This document shows, piece by piece, positions 27,434 to 35,885 of a DNA stretch of 64,000 bases. Position 1 is the stretch's first letter. Each line of letters starts with the position of its first letter. The position numbers were made by a program, and so were the translations under genes. The DNA is from Burkholderiales bacterium Ga0077547. GTDB taxonomy: Bacteria; Pseudomonadota; Gammaproteobacteria; Burkholderiales; Burkholderiaceae_C. The stretch covers positions 1-64,000 of the forward strand of contig LNEY01000021.1 in NCBI GenBank assembly GCA_001464195.1. The letters run 5' to 3'. The notes beneath the pieces were generated by a model. It did not search any database. It saw nothing but the letters and a program-made list of their open reading frames with translations, and was not told the DNA's origin.

Positions 27434-27805
27434 ATGGCGACACCGCGCGTGCTGATCGTCGATGACAACGCGATCAACGTCGAGTTGGTCCGGTACATCC
27501 TCGAGCAGGAAGGCTTTGCGGTGGATGCCGCAGGCGATGCCCATGAGGCATTGCGCCGCATCGACAGCTTCAAGCCGGAGCTGATCCTGATGGACATCCA
27601 GATGCCGGGCATGGACGGCATTGAACTCACCCAGCGCTTGAAGGCAGATCCACGGTTGCAGCACATCATCGTCGTGGCGTTCACCGCCTACGCGATGCGG
27701 GGCGACGAGGCGAAGATGCGCGTCGCGGGCTGCGATGGATACCTCTCCAAGCCGATCAACGTGAGCACGTTCGCGGACAGCGTCCGTTCAATGCTGCCAA
27801 CCTGA
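27434..27805 (+). CDS. Single-domain response regulator
   Basis: A 123-residue stand-alone receiver. VLIVDDNAIN carries the acidic pocket, LILMDIQMPGMDG the phospho-accepting Asp, FTAYAMRGDE the Thr switch and LSKPIN the conserved Lys. There is no output domain, so it probably relays phosphate or acts by protein contact, as DivK-type proteins do. It starts 2 bp after the hybrid kinase stop codon and is surely cotranscribed with it. It ends 1 bp before the stop of the convergent lyase gene. Confidence 0.92.
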   Translation: MATPRVLIVDDNAINVELVRYILEQEGFAVDAAGDAHEALRRIDSFKPELILMDIQMPGMDGIELTQRLKADPRLQHIIVVAFTAYAMRGDEAKMRVAGCDGYLSKPINVSTFADSVRSMLPT

Positions 27806-27806
27806 C

Positions 27807-28748
27807 TCACGGCAACGGATATCGCCGTGTCGCCGGGCCGGCCTTCATGACCTGACCCGGCACGGGGTGCCCGACGATGTCGGGGAGTTGGCGTGCGAGC
27901 GTCAGCAGGCGCTCCAGATCGACACCGGTGTGCCGCCCCATGGCTTCGAACATGTGCACCATGTCCTCGGTGCAGACGTTGCCGCTCGCGCCGGGAGCGA
28001 AAGGGCAGCCGCCCAGGCCGCCGAGCGAGGCGTCGAAGTGGGTGATCCCCGCATCCAGCGCGGCAAGCGCATTGGCCAGGCCCATCGCCCGGGTGTCATG
28101 GAAATGCGCGGTGAAGGTCACTTCGGGCCAGCGCTCGGTCACTGCCACGAAAAGCCGCTTCACTTGTGCAGGGTTGGCCATGCCGGTGGTGTCGCACAAG
28201 GCGATGCGATCGATGCCCAGATCGACCAGCCGCGCGACCCAACCCATCACCACCTCGGCAGGCACATCGCCATCGAACGGACAGCCAAACGCGGTGGACA
28301 GCGAGGCGTTGATCGCCGCCTGGCCGGCCGCGGCACGCACGATGTCCGCGAACTGAGCCAGCGATTGCTCACGGCTCATGCGCAGATTGGCCTGACTGTG
28401 CGAAGCGCTGGCCGACATGACCAGATTGAGCTCGTCGACGGCGCAGGACAGCGCCCGCTCTGCCCCGCGCACATTGGGCACCAGCGCGGCGTACTCGACG
28501 CCCGCAACGCGGTCGATGCCGCGCATCACCGCTTCGGCATCCGCAAGCGCCGGGATCGCCTTGGGTGACGAAAACGACGTCACTTCGATCTTGGCCACGC
28601 CGCTGCGGCTGAGCGCATTCACCAACTCGATCTTGCGCTCGGTCGGAACGAACACCGGCTCGATCTGGAAACCGTCGCGCACGCACACCTCCTGGATGTG
28701 CAACGGCGCAGACGCTGTGGGTGTACCTGTGCGTGGAAGATCAGTCAT
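27807..28748 (-). CDS. mvaB: Hydroxymethylglutaryl-CoA lyase family protein
   Basis: A 313-residue TIM-barrel lyase. The N-terminal VCVRDGFQIE carries catalytic Arg-Asp, FHDTRAMGLAN carries the metal-binding His-x-Asp region, and GGLGGCPFAPGASGNVCTED contains the active-site Cys loop of the HMG-CoA lyase family. The reaction would be cleavage of HMG-CoA or a similar acyl-CoA to acetyl-CoA plus a keto acid. It lies in a reverse-strand group downstream of an XRE-cupin regulator and a flavin reductase, so the substrate may be a catabolic intermediate rather than leucine-derived HMG-CoA. Confidence 0.87.
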   Translation of the reverse strand: MTDLPRTGTPTASAPLHIQEVCVRDGFQIEPVFVPTERKIELVNALSRSGVAKIEVTSFSSPKAIPALADAEAVMRGIDRVAGVEYAALVPNVRGAERALSCAVDELNLVMSASASHSQANLRMSREQSLAQFADIVRAAAGQAAINASLSTAFGCPFDGDVPAEVVMGWVARLVDLGIDRIALCDTTGMANPAQVKRLFVAVTERWPEVTFTAHFHDTRAMGLANALAALDAGITHFDASLGGLGGCPFAPGASGNVCTEDMVHMFEAMGRHTGVDLERLLTLARQLPDIVGHPVPGQVMKAGPATRRYPLP

Positions 28749-28762
28749 GGCCGGCTCACGAT

Positions 28763-29284
28763 TCAGGACACGGTGTCGCCGATGGCATGCAGGCCCCCGT
28801 TGGCGTAAATCAAGGGCATCACGTCATCCTGGACCTGCACCGCTTCAACCGCCGCAATGATCACTGAATGGGTGCCGACGGCGGTCACGGAGGCCAAGCG
28901 GCAAAACAGATTGCACTGCGCGCCGTGCAGGTAGGGCAAGCCGCTGGTGTCGTCGACGCGCCAGTCGCCGAATGCGAAGCGATCTTCACCGGCCTTCTGG
29001 CCGCTGAAGTGCCCGACCAACTCATGGTGCGCAGGCATCAGCACGCTGATGCAGAAACGGCCTCGCTCGATCAACGGGGCGTGCAAGCTGGCGGTCCGGT
29101 TGACGCAGATCAGCAGGGTGGGGGGGTCCATCGTCACCGAGTTGACGGCCGTGGCCACCATGCCGTGACGTCGACCGGTGGGGTCAACGGTGGTGATCAG
29201 GGTCACGGTGGCGGCGAGTCGACGCATCGCCTTGCGGAAGTCAGGCACCAAGGCGGAAGCGAGTGTGTCGGTCATGTCGGTCAT
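28763..29284 (-). CDS. Flavin reductase domain protein (two-component monooxygenase partner)
   Basis: A 173-residue flavin reductase-like protein, with FRKAMRRLAATVTLIT, the nucleotide/FMN segment MVATAVNSVTMDPPTLLICV and GRFCISVLMPAH. Such proteins supply reduced FAD or FMN to an oxygenase component. The 4-hydroxyphenylacetate 3-monooxygenase-type protein encoded at 32856-34502 is the most obvious partner in the window, although it is about 3.5 kb away. It lies between the XRE-cupin regulator gene and the HMG-CoA lyase-like gene, 15 bp from the latter. Confidence 0.85.
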   Translation of the reverse strand: MTDMTDTLASALVPDFRKAMRRLAATVTLITTVDPTGRRHGMVATAVNSVTMDPPTLLICVNRTASLHAPLIERGRFCISVLMPAHHELVGHFSGQKAGEDRFAFGDWRVDDTSGLPYLHGAQCNLFCRLASVTAVGTHSVIIAAVEAVQVQDDVMPLIYANGGLHAIGDTVS

Positions 29285-29297
29285 CGGGTGCCCGTGA

Positions 29298-29957
29298 TCA
29301 GCGCTTGCGAGCGATCACCATGTAATACGTGCAATCCATTCGCGGGTCTTCGTTGAGGAAGCGATAGGGCGCCTGAACTTGGAAATAGATCGCGTCACCG
29401 GTGTGGAGCACATGCCGTTGATCATCGACGACCACGCTCAGTGTCCCCGAATGCACGGTGAGGTATTTTTCGGTCGGGCTGGCATACACCGGCAACAACC
29501 CCGTCGAGCAACCCGCGGGCAGGCGGTGCAAAACAAACTCCACCCCATTGTCAACGTGAGCAGGGGACAACATCCACCGCTCGAACCCGGTTTCAGGGTC
29601 GCGAAACACGATTCGATGCGCCGCGCGGATGACGGCAACGCTCGATGGATCAGGCTCGGCACCCAGCAAGGTCGACAACGAGATACCGAACCCGGCGGCG
29701 ATGCGGACGATGATCGGCAGCGTGGGGCTCTTTTCGCCGCGCTCGATGGTCGACAGCATGGCGCGGCTCACTCCTGAGCGCTGCGACAACTGTTCCAGCG
29801 TCAAGCCGGACCGCGCTCGCAGTGCCTTGATGCGCTGGCCCAAGGCCTGGCTGATCGCCTCGTCGGACGACGGCTTGGTCGCCAGCGCCAACCCGCGCTG
29901 CACGCTGGTGACCGCGGAGGCGCTGGCGCGTTTGGATGAGGGAGGCGGCTGATTCAT
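29298..29957 (-). CDS. XRE family transcriptional regulator with cupin sensor domain
   Basis: A 219-residue regulator with an XRE helix-turn-helix (about residues 40-95, LTLEQLSQRSGVSRAMLSTIE) and a C-terminal cupin (about 140-215, CSTGLLPVYASPTEKYLTVH, TGDAIYFQVQAPYRF). A related paralogue lies at 167-802. A palindrome TCTTCT-TT-AGAAGA sits directly before its start codon and a similar one lies in front of the divergent aldehyde dehydrogenase, so it probably represses itself and controls both directions. Ligand unknown. Confidence 0.88.
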   Translation of the reverse strand: MNQPPPSSKRASASAVTSVQRGLALATKPSSDEAISQALGQRIKALRARSGLTLEQLSQRSGVSRAMLSTIERGEKSPTLPIIVRIAAGFGISLSTLLGAEPDPSSVAVIRAAHRIVFRDPETGFERWMLSPAHVDNGVEFVLHRLPAGCSTGLLPVYASPTEKYLTVHSGTLSVVVDDQRHVLHTGDAIYFQVQAPYRFLNEDPRMDCTYYMVIARKR

Positions 29958-29971
29958 TCTTCTTTAGAAGA
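29958..29971. promoter_or_regulatory. Operator-like palindrome 1 of the XRE-cupin regulator
   Basis: TCTTCT-TT-AGAAGA is a perfect 6-2-6 palindrome abutting the start codon of the XRE-cupin gene and overlapping its purine-rich ribosome-binding region. Binding here would block its own expression. A related copy is at 30104-30117. Confidence 0.6.
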
Positions 29972-30103
29972 TGAAATGGGGTTGCCGACAGTCTAGCGTT
30001 GGCGCCTCTGCCCGTGGTTGTTCTCATGCAAGTTTTCCCGTTTCCAGCCACAACATGCGGGTTCACCTTGCCTTGACATGAACGCACAGCCGCGCGAAAG
30101 TTG

Positions 30104-30117
30104 TCTTCTATCGAAGA
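30104..30117. promoter_or_regulatory. Operator-like palindrome 2 upstream of the aldehyde dehydrogenase
   Basis: TCTTC-TATC-GAAGA repeats the half-sites of the palindrome at 29958-29971, about 40 bp upstream of the aldehyde dehydrogenase start. Two copies of one half-site motif between divergent genes suggest joint control by the XRE-cupin protein. Confidence 0.55.
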
Positions 30118-30157
30118 ATTTACAGAACAACCCAGCACCTCGACCAAAGGACTACAC

Positions 30158-31636
30158 GTGGAACGTTTTTGCATGCACATCGGCGGTCAGGCGGTCGACG
30201 CGGTCGGTGGTGAGCTGTTCGACAGCATGAATCCCGCCACCGGCGAGACCTGGGCGCAGTTCGCGAAGGCTGACGCACGCGATGTTGACCTGGCCGTGAA
30301 GGCTGCCCACCGCGCTTTCGAGGAGGGCCCTTGGCCACGAATGACGGCCAGCGCGCGCGGCCTGCTTCTGCACCGGCTTGGTGACCTGATCGCTGAGAAC
30401 GCCGAGCGCCTGGCCGACCTGGAGGTGCGCGACAACGGCAAGCTGCGGGCCGAGATGCTGGGCCAGATGAAATACCTGCCGCAGTGGTTCTATTACTACG
30501 GCGGCCTGGCCGACAAGGTCGAAGGCGCGGTGACGCCGATCGACAAGCCGGGCCTGTTCCACTACATCAGCTACGAGCCACTGGGCGTGGTGGCCGCCAT
30601 CGCGCCGTGGAACTCGCCGTTGTTACTGGCCGCCTGGAAGATCGCACCAGCGCTTGCGGCGGGCAACACCATCGTGGTGAAGCCGTCGGAGTTCTCGTCG
30701 GCGTCGACGGTCTACTTCGCCGAGTTGGTGGCGCAGGCCGGCTTCCCGCTTGGGGTGTTCAACGTCGTCACCGGCTTCGGTCTCGATGTGGGCGAGCCGC
30801 TGGTCAAGCATCCGCTGGTCGCCAAGGTGGCGTTCACCGGCAGCGAGGAGGGTGGGCGCCGCGTGTCGCTGAACGCGGCCGTCGATTTCAAGCGCGTGTC
30901 GCTCGAGCTCGGTGGCAAGTCGGCCAACATCGTGTTCGCCGATGCAGCGCTCGACGATGCGGTCAAGGGCATCGTGTCAGGCATCTTCGCCGCCACCGGC
31001 CAGACCTGCATGGCGGGCTCCCGCCTGCTGGTGCAGCGTGCGGTGCACGACGAGGTCGTGACGCGGCTGGTCGACTTCATGAAGACCGCGACGCTCGGTG
31101 ACCCGCTCGACAAGAGCACCAACGTCGGCCCGGTGTCGACGCCACCGCAGCTGGCCAAGGTGCTGCACTATATCGATGTGGCCCGCTCCGAAGGCGCCCG
31201 ATGCGTGCTGGGCGGCGAGCGCTCGAAGCGCCCCGGCTGCGAGAAAGGTCTGTTCGTCGAGCCGACGATCTTCACCGGCGTGCGCAACGACATGCGCATA
31301 GCGCAGGAGGAGGTCTTCGGCCCGCTGCTGGTGGTGATCCCGTTCGACACCGAAGACGAGGCGGTGGCCATGGCCAACGACACCCCGTACGGCCTGGCGG
31401 CCGGCGTATGGACGCGCGACCTGGAACGCGCGATGACGCTGCCCAAGCGCCTGAAGGCGGGCACGGTGTGGGTCAATGCCTACCGCGTGGTCAGCTACAT
31501 GGCGCCGTTCGGCGGCGTCAAGGCCTCGGGCCTCGGTCGCGAGAACGGCATCCGGGCCATCTACGAGTACCTGGAATCGAAGAGCGTCTTCATCAACCCG
31601 AAGCCCGGCATCGCCAACCCGTTCGTGCTGGGCTGA
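30158..31636 (+). CDS. NAD(P)-dependent aldehyde dehydrogenase
   Basis: A 492-residue aldehyde dehydrogenase with the cofactor loop FTGSEEGGRRVS, the general-base Glu in LELGGKSANIVF and the nucleophile Cys in TGQTCMAGSRLLV; APWNSPLLLAAWKIAPALAAG is the usual N-terminal cofactor segment. A GTG start at 30158 is favoured because an AAAGGA site lies at a suitable distance; a TTG at 30101 and an ATG at 30173 are alternatives. It probably oxidises an aldehyde produced in the neighbouring catabolic pathway and is likely controlled by the divergent XRE-cupin regulator. Confidence 0.9.
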   Translation: MERFCMHIGGQAVDAVGGELFDSMNPATGETWAQFAKADARDVDLAVKAAHRAFEEGPWPRMTASARGLLLHRLGDLIAENAERLADLEVRDNGKLRAEMLGQMKYLPQWFYYYGGLADKVEGAVTPIDKPGLFHYISYEPLGVVAAIAPWNSPLLLAAWKIAPALAAGNTIVVKPSEFSSASTVYFAELVAQAGFPLGVFNVVTGFGLDVGEPLVKHPLVAKVAFTGSEEGGRRVSLNAAVDFKRVSLELGGKSANIVFADAALDDAVKGIVSGIFAATGQTCMAGSRLLVQRAVHDEVVTRLVDFMKTATLGDPLDKSTNVGPVSTPPQLAKVLHYIDVARSEGARCVLGGERSKRPGCEKGLFVEPTIFTGVRNDMRIAQEEVFGPLLVVIPFDTEDEAVAMANDTPYGLAAGVWTRDLERAMTLPKRLKAGTVWVNAYRVVSYMAPFGGVKASGLGRENGIRAIYEYLESKSVFINPKPGIANPFVLG

Positions 31637-31664
31637 CGAGCCGGCGCGACAGCGGAGATCCGCG

Positions 31665-32780
31665 CTAGCGCTGCCCGAACTTCGCGGCTTCGAACAAGTC
31701 CTTGAACTCGCGCGGCTGTGAGCGCCAGTACTGCGGCGGTGCCGTGACCTTGGCGCCCAGCTTGGCAGCGGCGTGCCACGGCCAGCGAGGGTCGTACAAC
31801 ATCGCCCGCGCCAAGGCCACCGCATCGGCTTGCCCACTGGCGATGATCGCTTCGGCCTGCTCGGCCTCGGTGATCAGACCGACCGCGATGGTGGGGATGC
31901 CCACCTCGGCCTTGACGCGCTCGGCGTGTTCCACCTGGTAGCCGGGAGCCAGCGGGATGGCCTGCGCGGTTGACAACCCTCCGGTGGAGACATGCACCGC
32001 AGCGCAGCCGCGGGCCTTCAGCGCCTGCGAGAACGCGAGCGTGCCTTCGAGATCCCATCCGCCCGCGACCCAATCGGTGGCCGACACCCGTGTCCACACC
32101 GGCTTGTCGGCCGGAAAGACCTCGCGCACTGCGTCGAACACCTCCAGCGGAAAGCGCATGCGGTTCTCGAGGCTGCCGCCATAGTCATCGGTGCGCTGGT
32201 TCGACAGCGGCGACAGGAACTGGTGCAGCAAGTAGCCGTGGGCCGCATGAATTTCGATGCCATCGAAGCCCAGGCGCGACGCGCGGCGGGCGGTGGCCAC
32301 AAAGTCGTCGCGCACCTTGGTGAGACCGGCGCGGTCGAGCGCCAGCGGTGGTACCTCACCCGCTGAATGTGGCAAGTTCGACGCCGACACCGTTTGCCAG
32401 CCGCTGTGTTCATCAGGACGGATCTGGGTGCCCCCTTCCCATGGCGCGCGGCTCGATGCCTTGCGACCCGCATGGGCGATTTGCACGGCCACCGCGATCG
32501 GTGCGTGGGCGCGAATGGCGCTCAACACACGCGCCAGCCCAGCTTCGTTGGCGTCCGAATAAAGCCCCAGATCCTGTGGCGAGATCCGGCCTTCAGGCGA
32601 CACGGCGGTGGCCTCCAGGACCATCAGACCCGCGCCCGACAAAGCGAGATGTCCCAGATGGATCATGTGCCAGTCGCCCGGTGTGCCGTCGGTGGCCGAG
32701 TACTGGCACATCGGGGCGATGACGATGCGATTGGGAAGATGCAGCGCGTCGAGCTGCCAGGGTGAGAAAAGTTGACTCAT
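31665..32780 (-). CDS. Old yellow enzyme family NADH:flavin oxidoreductase (YqjM/NamA type)
   Basis: A 371-residue FMN barrel protein. RIVIAPMCQYSATDGTPGDW matches the thermophilic-like class of old yellow enzymes, with the regulatory Cys and Tyr of YqjM; FDGIEIHAAHGYLLHQFLSP, the RTDDYGGSLENRMRF signature and the C-terminal phosphate-binding region complete the fold. These enzymes reduce activated C=C bonds of enones. It is convergent with the aldehyde dehydrogenase (28 bp apart) and 75 bp downstream of the monooxygenase-type gene on the same strand. Physiological substrate unknown. Confidence 0.9.
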   Translation of the reverse strand: MSQLFSPWQLDALHLPNRIVIAPMCQYSATDGTPGDWHMIHLGHLALSGAGLMVLEATAVSPEGRISPQDLGLYSDANEAGLARVLSAIRAHAPIAVAVQIAHAGRKASSRAPWEGGTQIRPDEHSGWQTVSASNLPHSAGEVPPLALDRAGLTKVRDDFVATARRASRLGFDGIEIHAAHGYLLHQFLSPLSNQRTDDYGGSLENRMRFPLEVFDAVREVFPADKPVWTRVSATDWVAGGWDLEGTLAFSQALKARGCAAVHVSTGGLSTAQAIPLAPGYQVEHAERVKAEVGIPTIAVGLITEAEQAEAIIASGQADAVALARAMLYDPRWPWHAAAKLGAKVTAPPQYWRSQPREFKDLFEAAKFGQR

Positions 32781-32855
32781 CAGTTGTCCAGTTGCGCGGG
32801 TCCAGCAGCGAGGATAACGAAGCGCCTGGGAAACGGGCGCACAGGATCGCGCTCG

Positions 32856-34502
32856 CTAGCGGCTGTGCGGCTTCGGCAACGGCACCATCACCGCCTGCCC
32901 GGGCACGGTGCACCCCGTGTCGCAGCAGCGACCGGGTTGGCGGTTCTGGGTGATGACCCGGGTCTCGTCGTGCAGCACCCCGCGGTCCAGCAGGCGTTCA
33001 ACCAGATCGACCTTGTTGCCGACCGGATAGTGGCGCCAGATCTCCTGTTTCATCGCAGCGGGCGAGCCACCGCCGTGCAGACTGATCACCGAGTACCAGC
33101 CGCCCTGGTACGACGCGGTCAGGTCTTCCACGAAGCGCGCCACTTCGATGCGCTTGTCGTACGGCACGGCCGGGTTGGCGCGCAGCACTTCGGCCAGCGT
33201 GGCGGCGGTGGCCGGGTTGTGGTCTTCGTCGGGACCGGGCAAGGCCACGATGAGACCCCCCGAGACTTCATGCGCGAGCCGATGCATGTCGTAAATCTGT
33301 GTCGCGAGCAACAGCTTCCCAATGTTGCTGAACACCGGCTCGGGCATGAAGGTGTCGCTGTACTCGTCGGGGGCGCCGTAGACGCTGGCGGCGACGCCGC
33401 AGGCGAAGAAACCTTCGGTGATCTTGATCAGCTCGACCATGGGATCGCGCAAGCTGCTCATCTCGCCCGGGTCGAAGCCATTGGCTTCGCACATCAGGGC
33501 GCCTGCGCCGATCAGCAGATCGCCGAAGCCGGCGCGTGCACCAATGCAGCTGTGGCGGTGGTGCGTCGCGTAGTGATAGGTCAGCGTGCCGGAGTGCTCC
33601 CACTCATCGGCGAAGAACACCCGCTCCCACGGCACGAACACCTGGTCAAAGATCACCACGCCGGTCGATTGGCCGTAGCGGCGCGAGAACAACGGCGCAC
33701 CATGCTCGACCTTGTGTCCCGGCCGCCCCGCAGGCCGCGCGACGATGGTGATGCCCTTGGCATCAACCGGCACCGCGCAGCACACCGCGAAGGCCGCGTC
33801 TTCCGGGCCCATGTGGCGTCCCGGCATCACGAGGAATTCGTGCATGTAGGGTGCGCCGGTGACGATCGCCTTGGTACCCGAGATCACGATGCCCTTGGCG
33901 TTGCGCTCGACGATGTGAACGTAGGTGTCGGGATTTGCCTGCTGATGCGGCTTGCGCGAGCGGTCGCCCTTGGCATCGGTCATCGCAATGCCGATCGCCA
34001 AGTCCTCATCCTGCACACGCTGCAGGTACTGGGCAAAGCGGGCTCGGTGTTCGGTGCTGCCGCGGGCATCGTCGATGCGGGCGCTGACCTGCCCGATCGC
34101 ATTCAGCGCATCGTGCGCCAGATAGCGCTGAGCGCAGCCGGTTTCCTGGCACAGCAGCCGTACCGCCTCCAGCTTGTTGAGCAGGTCGCCGGCCGACTCA
34201 TTGATGTGCAGCATGCGGCTGATGCGCTTGCCAGAAGTGGAACTCTGCACCGCCGTCATCAGCGGCGCCATCGCCGGGTCGTGCGCGAAATCGTAGGTCA
34301 CGCCCAGGGCATTGACCCCCGGTTGCAAACTGGGTGCGTCGACCACGGAGTCGATCAGCTGCCCATCGACGTACACCACGGGCCGGTAGCGACGCAGCGA
34401 TTCGCGATAGTCACTGCCGGTCATCAGATGATCAGTCAGCACTGGCAGTCCGCTCGGATGGGCCAAGATGGGATCGGGCGTAGCGGCAGTCATGGAGCTC
34501 AT
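32856..34502 (-). CDS. 4-hydroxyphenylacetate 3-monooxygenase family oxygenase (HpaB-like)
   Basis: A 548-residue member of the HpaB/PvcC flavin-dependent phenol hydroxylase family, slightly longer than the usual 480-520 residues. Typical stretches are YRESLRRYRPVVYVDGQ, GTKAIVTGAPYMHEFLV, FDQVFVPWERVFFADEWE and SNIGKLLLATQIYDMHRLAH. It would use FADH2 from a separate reductase, with the gene at 28763 as candidate. It is divergent from a TetR-type gene across a 64-bp gap with a perfect operator palindrome. The related 4-hydroxybutyryl-CoA dehydratase branch cannot be wholly excluded, but no CoA-related context supports it. Confidence 0.85.
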   Translation of the reverse strand: MSSMTAATPDPILAHPSGLPVLTDHLMTGSDYRESLRRYRPVVYVDGQLIDSVVDAPSLQPGVNALGVTYDFAHDPAMAPLMTAVQSSTSGKRISRMLHINESAGDLLNKLEAVRLLCQETGCAQRYLAHDALNAIGQVSARIDDARGSTEHRARFAQYLQRVQDEDLAIGIAMTDAKGDRSRKPHQQANPDTYVHIVERNAKGIVISGTKAIVTGAPYMHEFLVMPGRHMGPEDAAFAVCCAVPVDAKGITIVARPAGRPGHKVEHGAPLFSRRYGQSTGVVIFDQVFVPWERVFFADEWEHSGTLTYHYATHHRHSCIGARAGFGDLLIGAGALMCEANGFDPGEMSSLRDPMVELIKITEGFFACGVAASVYGAPDEYSDTFMPEPVFSNIGKLLLATQIYDMHRLAHEVSGGLIVALPGPDEDHNPATAATLAEVLRANPAVPYDKRIEVARFVEDLTASYQGGWYSVISLHGGGSPAAMKQEIWRHYPVGNKVDLVERLLDRGVLHDETRVITQNRQPGRCCDTGCTVPGQAVMVPLPKPHSR

Positions 34503-34524
34503 CTTTGGGTCATCGGATCACTAT

Positions 34525-34539
34525 TTGAACACTGTTCAA
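34525..34539. promoter_or_regulatory. TetR-type operator palindrome
   Basis: TTGAACA-C-TGTTCAA is a perfect 7-1-7 palindrome midway between the divergent monooxygenase-type and tetR-type genes. Length, symmetry and place fit a TetR operator controlling both genes. Confidence 0.75.
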
Positions 34540-34566
34540 TTCGCAGCTGCAATGTAAGATTTAGGG

Positions 34567-35319
34567 ATGCCGCGAGCCAGCAAGACCTCGACTCTCGATC
34601 TGCCGTCCAGGGCTCGGATCGACAGCGCAGCGCGCAGCGTGCGACAGCAAGCCGTGACGGATGTGCGCCGCGCGCTGGTGCTGTCCGCCGCCCGTTCTGC
34701 ATTCCTGGAGTTGGGGCTCGAAGGCGCCAGCTTGCGAGAGATCGCCAAGCGCGCGGGCTACACGCCCGGCGCGATCTACAGCTACTTTTCAAGCAAGGAA
34801 GAGGTCTACGGCGCGCTGCTGGGCGAATCGCTGGAACGGCTCAATGCCTTTGTCGGCGCGGCCGAACCTGCGCCCTTCCCCCTGCCGCCCGCAGGTTCCG
34901 GCGACGCGATTCCGGCTGGGCAGGCACAGCGCACCTTGCGCGCCAAGGCCACCGCCTTTTTCGAGTTCTACCGCGAGAGCCCGCGCGACCTGGACCTCGG
35001 GTTCTACCTGTTCCATGGCATGCAACCCCGCGGCCTGACACCCCGCTTGAACGAGCAGCTCAATGCCCGCTTACGCGATGCGCTGGCGCCCACCCAGCAG
35101 GCACTGATCGCGCTGGGCCTGGGACAGGACGACGCTCAGGCCGAAGTCACCGCGCTGTTTGCGCACATCGTGGGCCTGCTGCTGCTCAGCCACACTGGCC
35201 GCATCCGGATGTTTCGGCAAGAATCGCAGGCGTTGTTCGACCGCTACCTTGACGCTGTGATCATCCGCACACGAGCCCAGGTGCCCCACGCGCCAGAGTC
35301 CCTCACCACCGAACCGTGA
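34567..35319 (+). CDS. TetR/AcrR family transcriptional regulator
   Basis: A 250-residue regulator. The N-terminal DNA-binding domain covers about residues 35-85 (FLELGLEGASLREIAKRAGY, then TPGAIYSYFSSKEEVYGALL), preceded by a basic tail, and is followed by a helical ligand domain. It is divergent from the HpaB-like gene with a perfect palindrome in between, so it probably represses that gene and itself. Its last bases overlap the GTG start of the isochorismatase-like gene (GTGA), which suggests cotranscription. Confidence 0.9.
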   Translation: MPRASKTSTLDLPSRARIDSAARSVRQQAVTDVRRALVLSAARSAFLELGLEGASLREIAKRAGYTPGAIYSYFSSKEEVYGALLGESLERLNAFVGAAEPAPFPLPPAGSGDAIPAGQAQRTLRAKATAFFEFYRESPRDLDLGFYLFHGMQPRGLTPRLNEQLNARLRDALAPTQQALIALGLGQDDAQAEVTALFAHIVGLLLLSHTGRIRMFRQESQALFDRYLDAVIIRTRAQVPHAPESLTTEP

Positions 35320-35861
35320 AACTCATCGACGCCGCGACCTCCTTGCTGGTTCTCGTTGATTACCAGCAGCGGTTGCTGCCGGCCATCCACCAAGGGGCCG
35401 ACGTGCTGGCGCAAGCCGTGCGCATGGCCGATGTGGCACGCGAACTCGGGGTCCCGGTCTACGGCACGGAGCAAAATCCGAAAGGTCTTGGGCCGAACGA
35501 CGACGCCATCCGGCAGCGGTGCCAGGCCACCTTGTCGAAGATGCACTTCGATGCATGCGCCGACGGGCTGCTCGAACTGCTGCCACTCGATGGCACGAAA
35601 GCGCCGCGCGAAATCGTCATCGCCGGCTGCGAGGCTCACGTGTGCCTGTATCAGACCGCGCTGGGCCTGTTGGCCGCAGACTTGAAGGTGTCCGTGATCG
35701 CGCAGGCCTGCGGCTCGCGAACGGCCCACAACCATGAACTCGCCATGCAACGCCTGCAACAGGCCGGTGCCGAGATCGTCAGCGTCGAGATGGTGGCCTT
35801 CGAGTGGCTGCGCAGCAGCAACCATCCGCAATTCAAGCCGGTGCTGGGCTTGCTGAAGTAG
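35316..35861 (+). CDS. Isochorismatase family cysteine hydrolase
   Basis: A 181-residue cysteine hydrolase. The Asp of LLVLVDYQQRLLPAI and the Cys of IAGCEAHVCLYQTALGL are the expected catalytic residues, with a cis-peptide region before the latter. Members hydrolyse isochorismate, nicotinamide, N-carbamoyl compounds and others; the short length and the YGTEQNPKGLG stretch resemble the YcaC/hydrolase subgroup, often annotated only by family. GTG start overlapping the tetR-type stop codon. Function within the cluster is unknown. Confidence 0.85.
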   Translation: MKLIDAATSLLVLVDYQQRLLPAIHQGADVLAQAVRMADVARELGVPVYGTEQNPKGLGPNDDAIRQRCQATLSKMHFDACADGLLELLPLDGTKAPREIVIAGCEAHVCLYQTALGLLAADLKVSVIAQACGSRTAHNHELAMQRLQQAGAEIVSVEMVAFEWLRSSNHPQFKPVLGLLK

Positions 35862-35885
35862 TCCTGCGGCGGGCGTCGAGGCGGT

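Noticed and set aside
32856-34502. 4-hydroxybutyryl-CoA dehydratase as identity of the HpaB-like gene
   Set aside because: The neighbouring genes are flavin- and oxygen-type catabolic genes with a flavin reductase, not a CoA fermentation pathway; the monooxygenase call fits better.
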